From Tritrichomonas foetus (Eukaryota; Parabasalia; Tritrichomonadida; Tritrichomonadidae): a stretch of 64,000 bases of DNA. The translations under genes and the position numbers were made by a program. Shown in pieces: positions 46,590-54,965 of the stretch. Numbering within the stretch: the first letter of the stretch is position 1; every line of letters starts with the position of its first letter. The DNA lies in NCBI GenBank assembly GCA_001839685.1, contig MLAK01000793.1, positions 1-64,000 of the forward strand. The letters run 5' to 3'. The notes beneath the pieces are model-generated. The model did not search any database. It saw only the letters and a list, made by a program, of their open reading frames with translations, and had not been told where the DNA came from.

Positions 46590-48009
46590 TTTTTGTAGCC
46601 GTTTAGAAATTCGTTATTTTTAAGAACTACCCATGGTTAACGATTTTTCAATTAACAACATGTCAAGAGAATTCAAGCATTATTTGGTCATAGAATTCTG
46701 GGAATGAATCTCAACAACATTCGCGTTTTCTTCTTTCCAAACATCAATGAATTGAACAAAAAAAGATGTATAAATATTATGCAGATATAATATGATATTT
46801 TGTTATTGATTTTTCTTGGTGAAAAAGAAATAAAATTTAATGTAATCAGCTATATGTTTGAATGAATTATATATTATATCGTTATCATCAATGAAGATAC
46901 TGATAAAGTTAATTTTCGTTTTTCCTTTTTAAAAAAAAGGAATGAAAAGAAGGAGAACATTTTGATAAGTTATTTTGTACAGAAATTACTGTTTGGTTTA
47001 GAAAAAAACACAATAAATAGAAAAACGAATGGGGCTCCTACCAGTTTTTGAAAGGAGCAGAATTGAGGGCGAAGATTGAATCGCTTGCTAAAGTATTTGT
47101 ACGAACGAATTAGCTATCGTATTGAAAAAAAATCACATTTATTTCTTCATTTCACCATCATTGACTTATAAAAGTTACAAAAAAAAAAAAATGAGAAGTG
47201 ATAAATTACCACTATTTTCTTATTAATTATCAAAAAAAATGTTCAAAAAAAGAAAAGTGAATATATATTATTTAAGATTATAATCAAATAAAAGATAAAT
47301 CATGATATTTAGAAAATTAGATATTTCACAGAAAATTATGAAATTGCTCTATATTAATCAGATATCAGAGAAATCTGAGAAAAGAAATTCGGAAATATAT
47401 CGGATGATAGTACCATTTATTAATAAAAGGGCTTTATAAACAGAGGGGGTATAGTGTTGATCAACGAAAATTTGTTTTTTCCATGATGATTATTTCACAA
47501 TTTTCCCAATTTTTCATGGTTAAAAATCGATATAAAACAAAATTTTACTATGTATTACACATTCTTATATGAACTATTATCATATTATATCTCAAAGAGT
47601 GATTATGACAAAAATCATAGAAATAAAGAGTTCGGATTTTGAAAAGGGCTTTCAAAATTAAATCTGAAACTTTACTTTTCATAGGTATTCAAATTATTGA
47701 TCATAAATCGAAAGAATATAAACTTTTTAAAGAATGATTATTTTTATTTTCTTTTTGGATGGATATTAAATTTTATTTTCTGTGAATATAAAATTTTATC
47801 ACAGAATTGGATTTTATATTATGTTTTTATGTTAATTTTTATTTGATTTTTCATTTGATGATATCATTCATTTGTGAAGATTAAAATGAATATAAAAATA
47901 ATTCATTCAAGTGTTAACATGTGATTCACTTTATTCAATCAGAATATTTCTATAAATTGTGGATTGTTAGAAGTATTAGAAATATTTAGCGGTATATCAC
48001 TTCATTTAT
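46590..48009. other. Divergent AT-rich region with one GC-raised patch
   Basis: About 1.4 kb. A 90-base patch near 47030-47120 is less AT-rich and contains the perfect 6-base inverted pair GCTCCT ... AGGAGC (47034 and 47056, 13-16 base loop). It could be a small RNA or a coding remnant. The remainder is AT-rich with A-runs. The TAACGA element of the SAPS-like gene lies at 46611. No confident gene is seen. Confidence 0.4.
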
Positions 48010-48585
48010 ATGTATTCTTCTTATCGAAATATACACCCACGTTCACAGTTTACTAAAGTCGAAGATGAGCAATTAAAAAGATTAGTTAAGAAGTATGATG
48101 AAGATGAAAACAAATGGGAGAAAATAGCAAAAGAAATGAAAAATAGAGATTCAAGACAATGTCATGAAAGATGGATTAAATATTTATCACCAATTATTAA
48201 TCATTCAGAGTGGAGTCAAGAAGAAGATATTCTCCTTAAAAAATTACATTCTGAAATAGGATCACATTGGCATAAAATGATTGATAAGTTTCCACAAAGA
48301 ACAGAAATAATGTTAAGAAACAGATGGAATATTCTTCAAAGAAAAGAACAAAAAGAAGATAAATCATTAGATAGATCTTTAGATAGATTTTATAGTTCAT
48401 CAAAAAAGAGAACATTATCAAGAAAGAATAAAATCTTTAAAACAAATATATCTCAAAAAATGCTATTAAAAAAGCATTCACCAAAATTACTTGATGAAAA
48501 TGAAACTTTAATTGACCTTGTTTTTGGATCAATGCTTACTACATGTGAAGAAAATTGGTTTGAAGCATTTGGGCAACAACTTTGA
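48010..48585 (+). CDS. Two-repeat Myb-type DNA-binding protein
   Basis: A 191-aa protein with two Myb repeats. Repeat 1 spans about 12-59, with F14 in place of the first Trp, then W36 and W55, ending QCHERWIKYL. Repeat 2 spans about 64-110, with W68, W87 and W106 in WSQEEDILL, SHWHKM and LRNRWNIL. The recognition helices RDSRQCHERW and RTEIMLRNRW are typical. The tail is basic, then ends in a short acidic and hydrophobic stretch. Trichomonads have a large family of such R2R3 proteins that bind TAACG-type elements, some as core-promoter factors. This member is a candidate for recognising the elements seen throughout the window. There is no TAACG site near its own ATG; GCGGTA is 20 bases upstream. 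Confidence 0.88.
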   Translation: MYSSYRNIHPRSQFTKVEDEQLKRLVKKYDEDENKWEKIAKEMKNRDSRQCHERWIKYLSPIINHSEWSQEEDILLKKLHSEIGSHWHKMIDKFPQRTEIMLRNRWNILQRKEQKEDKSLDRSLDRFYSSSKKRTLSRKNKIFKTNISQKMLLKKHSPKLLDENETLIDLVFGSMLTTCEENWFEAFGQQL

Positions 48586-48740
48586 AATATTCCTACATCC
48601 ATTTTTTATTTTAAACCAAGTTTGAAAAGTTATTAAAATCAAATTTACTAACCATAATCACATTTTATTTTCATTTCAACATATTGGGTGAAAAATTACA
48701 TTGGCCGCCTATCATAGATTTTCCAGTTGTCGATTCTTAA

Positions 48741-49018
48741 GGTGCAAAGAAGAACCACAAAATCAAACTAAGAACAGTCATTTCAAAAACCAAACCCAAG
48801 AAGTATCAAAAAGAGCGCAGAACTCCTCCAAGCTACACATTCCTTTTCCAGGGACTCGTTCGTGAATTCATTTATGGTTTTGGTGAGGATTTTCTTTTCC
48901 AATCTTCAGTCATCATGGCAATAAAGTATGCCTCTGAAACTTACATCCTTGGTATCTTCAAAGATATAACTGGTTTTGCCACATCAACATAAACCGCATC
49001 ACCATAATGAAAAGTGAC
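48741..49018 (+). pseudogene. Histone H3 pseudogene (lacks the N-terminal tail)
   Basis: Translated in shifting frames the sequence follows H3 from about residue 36 to 123. GAKKNHKIKLRTVISK corresponds to VKKPHRYRPGTVALRE. YQKSAELL corresponds to YQKSTELL once one A of the run near 48810 is skipped. LVREFIYGFGEDFLFQSSV corresponds to LVREIAQDFKTDLRFQSSA. IMAIKYASETYILGIFKD corresponds to VMALQEASEAYLVGLFED. After another frame change, CHINRITIM-KSD corresponds to CAIHAKRVTIMPKD. The tail and ends are missing and three frame changes are needed, so it is dead. Many residues have changed but the order is intact. It lies just after the Myb gene on the same strand. Confidence 0.85.
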
Positions 49019-49021
49019 ACA

Positions 49022-49650
49022 CTATTCACAAAAAGAATTAGAGGTTAACGAAATTAATTTCATTTATTATTCTTTATTAATATTTTTTGTAATAATAAAT
49101 AATAGAAATCCACTTTATTCTAATTTTTTCATGTTTATAGAAAATACCAGGAAATCAGATTCAAGAAATATTTATGATGATCGATCTTTATTGAATCATA
49201 GAGCGTTTATGATTGGAATCTTAGACAGCAATAATGACGCCAATGTATCACTCTTGGTGGATTTAGAATTAAATATCTAATACAAGATATCGTCTTAGAT
49301 ATTCAATTGGATTTATCGGTTTTAGGTTAATTATATCACGACTTGAAATAATGTGTGAACAAATATGCATTTCTTGATTAAAAGGAATGAGAATGTTATT
49401 TGTAGGTTCTCAATGAATAATTTTCTTATTTTATAAAGTATAATCATGTTTTCCACTCTTTTTTGGCATTATTTTATTATTTCGATCTCATTTGAATAAA
49501 ATTAGAATAAAATATCACACAATTTAAAAAGTTCATGAAATCGTTACTAATGAACAGAAAAATTCAGATATCGTTCACAAAAATTCAATGTAAAGGTGAA
49601 AATTGACTTGGAAAATTAAGAATTATTTCTGGAATGACTTAAAAAAATTG
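49022..49650. other. AT-rich stretch between H3 pseudogene and TCAF-like gene
   Basis: About 630 bases. A frame at 49014-49280 opens with GTG and is not supported. ATCGTTACT (about 49539) is a promoter-type TAACGA site on the opposite strand, 105 bases before the ATG of the next gene. Nothing else is recognised. Confidence 0.45.
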
Positions 49651-51810
49651 ATGGGTTGCGTTTTTTCCTCTCCTCATCAAACGCAAGCAGTCCGAAGAGC
49701 GAGACCACAAACGACGTTTGAGTTTTACGACGAAGAAAATCCTCCTCCCCCTCCTCCTCCGCTTGAGCTTGGCGAACAGCTTCTCCTTGATACAACAAAT
49801 ATTCTTAACGGACTTTCTCAAATTTACGCTCCGGAAGATCTCGTTCCGGTTATTTGTTTTACCGAATATTCTCATCCGCTTTTTATAACGTCATTTTCTT
49901 TCGACGATCAATCCGATCCAATATATCTCCCGATTATTTGTTTTTCGCGATTTGGACAAGGCCGGTTTGTTTTCCTTGGAAGTTTAGATTTCCTCACGCA
50001 TACGATTTTACATCACACTGAAACTACTGCATTCATCGAAAATATGATAACATGGGGAACAGATTATAAAACGCAAACAATAAGAATTATGATTTTGGGA
50101 TTTTCACCCACACTTGTTTCTACACTACAAGGCGATTTTTCGTCGTACGGTTATATTTTGGATACGCCGAAAGAAGTTCCTACAAAAATAACAGCAAGCC
50201 TGGTTTTCATTGCATCAAATTATGAATGTGAAAATATAGGAACAACTTTAGTAGATTATGTAAAAAATGGCGGAACTTGTATTGTTTTTGCAGTGAAAAG
50301 TGACAAATACCCAATAAATTATTGTTTAGAAGAAAGCGGTTTAGCATTTGCTGTATGTACCTTAAAATCAAAAGGTTCAGTGATTCCAATGTCAAACATG
50401 GAAAAAATTCATTCTTGTCTTTTCACAGAAGTCACAAAACGTTATACAGATCTTTTAGATAATTGCCAATCAAAAGATGACATAGATTTGTCTGAGCTCG
50501 ATAGTTGCGTCTCAACATTAAGATATTATGTAAATGGAATGGGAAGCGTGAATGCAGAACATGCTTTAGCTTTAGCGAATAAATCGTATGAATTTCTCCA
50601 AAAAAAAAAAAATGATGAAGATGAGGAATTAATTTGTCCTGACGTGATTCATTCTATCATTACTAAAAAAATAATGGAATTGATACCAAAAATTGCACCA
50701 GAATCTTTGGTGCCAGCACCAAGAGTCGACAGATTTCCTGGAAATGCTGGAAAAAACATAAAATTAAGCAATGTTAAAATAAGATTATCTGTAAAAGCTG
50801 ATATTTGGAATCAAACTGGAGTTTACATTCCTCCAGGTATGGTAGCTGGAATTACGTGCGATTCTTCAATCACTTTACAAATAGGTTGTCATGCTTTATG
50901 TCTTCTTTTAAAGCCAGGACCATGGAAAAGATGGCCAACAATTGTGACAAGGATTCCAATTGATGCTAACAAAACTGCGAAAGTTGCCTCACCTTATGGC
51001 GGGATTGTTTATATTCTAACAGAGAAATCGAAAACAATTACAATTGTGTTATCAAATGTTGCAAGACATCCTTATTTTGTTGAAGGAAAACATCAAATAT
51101 GGGAGCAAACAAAAGGAAATGAAATTCCATGGGGTGAACTTCTTTTCAAGAATATTTGTTTAACATTACCAACAAAATATATGAAAACAATTCGAGATAT
51201 TTCAGCTTTTGGTGCATCTCTTGATAAACTTGTAGATGATATAAATCAATTCATCGGCCAAAAATCTGTGGATTCTAAAAAAGTAGTTTTTGATATAGAT
51301 TTACCGAAAAATGATCCTGCTGTAATTGGCGATTGTATTTTCATGAATATGGAAGCACTTGAAAGTATTTTATATATACATGAAGCGTCTACTGAAATTA
51401 ATCAATTGTTGACTTACGTTTGTTTGTTTTCTATTCATTGTGCATTTTTTGATACTGAAGTGGAATTAACTATTTCAACTTTGGCTGCTTGTCATGCAAT
51501 TAAAAATTCATGGCCTGATGAGCCTACTCTTGCAACCGTTTCTGGAACACCACCTAAGATTTTTTATGATCTTTGGGATTTATACAATGAAAAAGGGTTT
51601 CAGCCTTTCGCTAATGCAATTCAATTGCTTTTGAATAATAAAAATTTGTCGAATGCTGGAGAAGCATGGATATTTTTCATTCAAAAACTTGGAGAATCAT
51701 GCGAGAGAAATTTGAAACATCTTACAGATAGGTTTGGTCAAGCTGGCCAACTTTCACTTGCATCTTCAGATAAGCTCCATGTTTATCAGCTTGATGAAGG
51801 AGAGATATAA
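49651..51810 (+). CDS. TCAF/peptidase M60-like protein with predicted N-myristoylation
   Basis: The ATG at 49651 is preferred; an earlier in-frame TTG at 49603 would add 16 residues. The start is MGCVFSS, a good N-myristoylation plus palmitoylation signal (Gly2, Cys3), as in Src-family kinases and calpain-like proteins. The product is about 719 aa. An N-terminal domain (about 25-260) resembles the Rossmann/amidotransferase-like domain of TCAF proteins. A middle helical segment follows. An M60-like region (about 360-560) contains QTGVYIPPGMVAGIT, ITLQIGCHALCL, ASPYGGIVYIL and EIPWGELLFKNICLTLP. The gluzincin HEXXH zinc motif is not found; the nearest place has LAACHAIKNSW. So it is probably not a protease. 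TCAF proteins in animals bind TRPM8 channels. A membrane-associated role in this protist is inference. Confidence 0.65.
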   Translation: MGCVFSSPHQTQAVRRARPQTTFEFYDEENPPPPPPPLELGEQLLLDTTNILNGLSQIYAPEDLVPVICFTEYSHPLFITSFSFDDQSDPIYLPIICFSRFGQGRFVFLGSLDFLTHTILHHTETTAFIENMITWGTDYKTQTIRIMILGFSPTLVSTLQGDFSSYGYILDTPKEVPTKITASLVFIASNYECENIGTTLVDYVKNGGTCIVFAVKSDKYPINYCLEESGLAFAVCTLKSKGSVIPMSNMEKIHSCLFTEVTKRYTDLLDNCQSKDDIDLSELDSCVSTLRYYVNGMGSVNAEHALALANKSYEFLQKKKNDEDEELICPDVIHSIITKKIMELIPKIAPESLVPAPRVDRFPGNAGKNIKLSNVKIRLSVKADIWNQTGVYIPPGMVAGITCDSSITLQIGCHALCLLLKPGPWKRWPTIVTRIPIDANKTAKVASPYGGIVYILTEKSKTITIVLSNVARHPYFVEGKHQIWEQTKGNEIPWGELLFKNICLTLPTKYMKTIRDISAFGASLDKLVDDINQFIGQKSVDSKKVVFDIDLPKNDPAVIGDCIFMNMEALESILYIHEASTEINQLLTYVCLFSIHCAFFDTEVELTISTLAACHAIKNSWPDEPTLATVSGTPPKIFYDLWDLYNEKGFQPFANAIQLLLNNKNLSNAGEAWIFFIQKLGESCERNLKHLTDRFGQAGQLSLASSDKLHVYQLDEGEI

Positions 51811-52237
51811 TGTTTTTATGTTAATAAATTGTTTGTATGATAAATTTCTAATTTCTTGATATTTGGCAATAAGAATTATAATAATCATTCTTTTAACAAT
51901 TATTTTTTTAATAATCATTTTTCCAGTTGATTCCAAAAATTATCAACTACAACAAAAAAAAGGTATGAATTCGGTTGCTAAATGAACAATTTAATGATAT
52001 GTATTACTCAAGTGGTAGGATGCTAAGATATCATAATAATATATCGATAACACACACGATTGAAGTTATGCTCTTCAGGAAAAGTTTGCCAACCAGGTTA
52101 ACAAAAAGTTCTCATTTTTAAAAATGAATACTCAATAGGTAACTTTTTGAGTATTATTTTCAAAAATTGAAATAGACTTCGTCTCAAAAAGTGTTGTACT
52201 CAAAAATTGTAAATTTCGAAGTCAAAAAAATCATTTT
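51811..52237. other. AT-rich intergenic stretch
   Basis: 427 bases. ACTCAAGTGGTAGGATGCTAAG (from about 52012) recalls a tRNA D-arm in part, but no acceptor stem or T-loop is present. AAAGTTTGCCAACCAGGTTAACAA is a GC-richer bit. No gene is recognised. Confidence 0.45.
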
Positions 52238-54541
52238 ATGAAGCTTTCTACTACAGTGAAGTGCGAGTTTTGCAACTGCAATGAAATGAAGTGCCTTGGC
52301 CAGTGCCAATTAACAAAGAAGTACTTCTGCAACGGCTCGAGTGGCTGCAAAGAAAGTCATCTTCTTCATTATCTCCGCGAGACGAAGCAAACGAAATTCG
52401 ATCTCCTTCCGGCGAATTCTTTTGCTGGGATTCCATTCTCGTGTTATAATTGCGGGGAAGATGATATTTTCAAAATTGGGTTTGTTCAGACCCTCCAAAG
52501 AGATAAAATATATATTGTTTGTAAAGAAAAGTGCCTATCCAATCCGAACATGAACCGATACGGAATCAATCAAAGAACCTTTGAGCCGCTCGTTGAAAAA
52601 GACTACATAAATTATAACATTTTGAATAAACCTGACCCAAATAGATGGAAGAATGTAACAATCGCCAAAATTAAAGCAAAACTGGATCAAGTCAAAAATG
52701 AATTAGGTTTTGAAGGTGATAAACCTGTAAACGAGCTGCCTGTTGCAAAAGACCAATATCAGAATGAAAAAGAATATGTTGCATGTATGAACCATTTGGC
52801 GCTTTCGGAAAGCTTGGATGATTACTATAATATATTAAATGTTGAGTTTATTAAACCAAATAAAATCAAATTTCAAATCATGAAAAAACATTTTTCTAAA
52901 CAAAAAATTACTTTTTCTCAAAAATTCAGGAAAGGAATTAAAGTAAAATTTGCAGAACCACAAAAAATTAAACAAGGATTCTTTACAGCAAGTATTATTA
53001 ATGTTGAACAAAATGTTTTTACAGCACAATTTGATAAACAACCTCCATTTTTCAACAATGAGTCTAACAAAAAAGTTAGAATAAAAGTAATTACAGAAGA
53101 AGAAGAATTTCAACGAAATACCCAACGAAAATCCCTGAAGAATTTTTCGCAAATGAATTCTGTTTTCAAACAAGCCTTTTTGTGTAACTTTTCTAGGAAC
53201 TTTGAGAGAGAAAATAAACCTTCAAAACTAATTAGAATTCAATATCCGCCAAAAGGATTAGTTCGTTTAAATGAATCCCAAGTTGAGGCAGTTAAAAATG
53301 CACTGTCCCATAAATTTTCGACTATTCAAGGTCCGCCAGGGACCGGAAAAACAACAGTTTTGGTTGAAATTGCTTATTCACTTTGCCGGGCAAGAATCAA
53401 ACCATTAATTTGCGCTGCAACAAATGTAGCTGTTGATCAGGCTACTTTAAAACTTGCTGATTTGGGTTTAAAACCTGCTCGTGCATTGTCTTTTACTTAT
53501 TCTAATGAAATTGTTGATAAACGAGTTTTGAAATATGCTGTTGATTTCAGTGGAATTTCGACCCAATCAGAGATAAATGAAGCATTGGAGATTGAACAAC
53601 AAAATATTAAAGAGGCTGATGTTGTTTTAACAACATGTACAGTTGCAGCTTCAAGATTAAGTAATATTTCATTTCAAGCTATTTTATTTGATGAAGCTGC
53701 ACAATTGACAGATTTGGATTTAATTTGTGGGTGTGATCATCAGCCTGCCATGGTTTGTTTAATCGGTGATCATAAACAACTTGGCCCAGTCCTTTCAAAT
53801 GTATCAATTAAGGCTAAATATGATGTTTCTCTTCTTGAAAGACTAGTTCGAAATGGATTTAAGCCAAGTTTACTTCGTTATCAATATCGAATGCATCCAT
53901 CTATTAGTCTTCTTCCATCTTCTATGTTTCATAATAAGTTAGTTGTTGATGGAGTTTTCCATAAAGATCGAAATTTCCATAATTTTTCTTATAATTATTG
54001 GCCAAATAATTACCATCCACTTTTACTTTGGAATAGTGAAGGACAAGAACAAAATGATACTGAATCTCGCTCATTCTCAAATCCTGAGGAATGTTCAAAA
54101 TGTGTTCAAATTGTTGAAAGTCTTATTTCCACCTCTAAAGTTAAGATTCAACAAATTGGAATTATTACTCCTTATGCATCGCAAGAACAATTAATTAAAA
54201 ACACGATTCATCAAAAATTTGGAAAACGTTTTAAGAATATTCATAAGCTTGAAATTTCTTCAGTTGATGGATTTCAAGGGCGAGAAAAAGATTTTATTAT
54301 TTTGTCTTTCGTTCGAAGTAATTCTGAAAATGATATTGGATTTACTAATGATGATCGAAGATTATGTGTGCAAATGAGTCGTGCTAAATATGGTCTTTTT
54401 ATTCTGATGAATATTCACACTTACAAACATGATCCAAAAGTGAAAGAAATTATCTCATATTATATCAACAAGGGCGCAGCTGTTCAAGGAAAAAGAATCA
54501 GTAAAAAAAAAAAAATAAATAGATTGATTTTAAATGAATAA
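52238..54541 (+). CDS. UPF1: UPF1 (NAM7/SMG2) RNA helicase of nonsense-mediated decay
   Basis: A 767-aa protein. Residues about 8-100 form the Cys/His-rich UPF2-binding domain: CEFCNCNEMKCLGQC, KKYFCNG, ESHLLHYL, FSCYNCGEDDIFKIGF, IVCKEKC. Stalk and 1B regions follow. SF1 helicase motifs: GPPGTGKT at 365-372, CAATNVAVDQ, D485-E-A-A-Q, GDHKQLGPV, Q549-Y-R-M-H-P, DGFQGREKDF, and SRAKYGLFIL at the end. UPF1 is an ATP-dependent RNA helicase central to nonsense-mediated decay. Length is short compared with 970-1120 aa in other eukaryotes; the extended C-terminal SQ-rich region is missing and replaced by a basic tail. The CH domain ligands look complete, which suggests UPF2 binding is retained. XRN1 in the same window is the decay partner. 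Confidence 0.95.
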   Translation: MKLSTTVKCEFCNCNEMKCLGQCQLTKKYFCNGSSGCKESHLLHYLRETKQTKFDLLPANSFAGIPFSCYNCGEDDIFKIGFVQTLQRDKIYIVCKEKCLSNPNMNRYGINQRTFEPLVEKDYINYNILNKPDPNRWKNVTIAKIKAKLDQVKNELGFEGDKPVNELPVAKDQYQNEKEYVACMNHLALSESLDDYYNILNVEFIKPNKIKFQIMKKHFSKQKITFSQKFRKGIKVKFAEPQKIKQGFFTASIINVEQNVFTAQFDKQPPFFNNESNKKVRIKVITEEEEFQRNTQRKSLKNFSQMNSVFKQAFLCNFSRNFERENKPSKLIRIQYPPKGLVRLNESQVEAVKNALSHKFSTIQGPPGTGKTTVLVEIAYSLCRARIKPLICAATNVAVDQATLKLADLGLKPARALSFTYSNEIVDKRVLKYAVDFSGISTQSEINEALEIEQQNIKEADVVLTTCTVAASRLSNISFQAILFDEAAQLTDLDLICGCDHQPAMVCLIGDHKQLGPVLSNVSIKAKYDVSLLERLVRNGFKPSLLRYQYRMHPSISLLPSSMFHNKLVVDGVFHKDRNFHNFSYNYWPNNYHPLLLWNSEGQEQNDTESRSFSNPEECSKCVQIVESLISTSKVKIQQIGIITPYASQEQLIKNTIHQKFGKRFKNIHKLEISSVDGFQGREKDFIILSFVRSNSENDIGFTNDDRRLCVQMSRAKYGLFILMNIHTYKHDPKVKEIISYYINKGAAVQGKRISKKKKINRLILNE

Positions 54542-54965
54542 ATTAGAACGAAACAAAATCATTGAAAAAAATCTTTTTATTATATATATATACATATCTA
54601 TTGATTAGTTTTATTTTTATGGTTAAAAAAATTGATTGATTTATCCCTCTGAGCACCCATTCGATTTGATAAATTGTCATTTCAAAAAAAAATCACAAGA
54701 TTTCTAGATTTGAAAAAATAATAAATCGAAAATAAACAAAAATAAAAAAAAAACAAAAAAGCAAAAATTGTTTCTCGCAAGTTTTTTATGAACAATAAAA
54801 ATAATAATAAAATTAATTCACTGTCAATTAAAGTTACTTTCTCGTATAATTTAAGGATTTGGTAATTTCTTTCTCTTCTTCATTACTTCATTCGCAATAT
54901 TACAGTGCCAATCAAACAAAATAAATGAAATAGATCATTCATTCGAAAAAGAAAAGAAAAGTGGA
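54542..54965. other. A-rich convergent 3' flank
   Basis: 424 bases between the UPF1 stop and the stop of the minus-strand PHD gene. It is rich in A-runs and AT microsatellite-like sequence (TATATATATA near 54580). No gene is seen. Confidence 0.5.

Noticed and set aside
49014..49280. 88-aa plus-strand frame directly after the H3 pseudogene
   Set aside because: GTG start, no in-frame ATG of useful position, no resemblance; it begins inside the H3 remnant.
52005..52090. Possible tRNA: ACTCAAGTGGTAGGATGC looks like a D-arm
   Set aside because: No pairing acceptor stem, anticodon stem or GTTCxAxTC T-loop can be placed around it.
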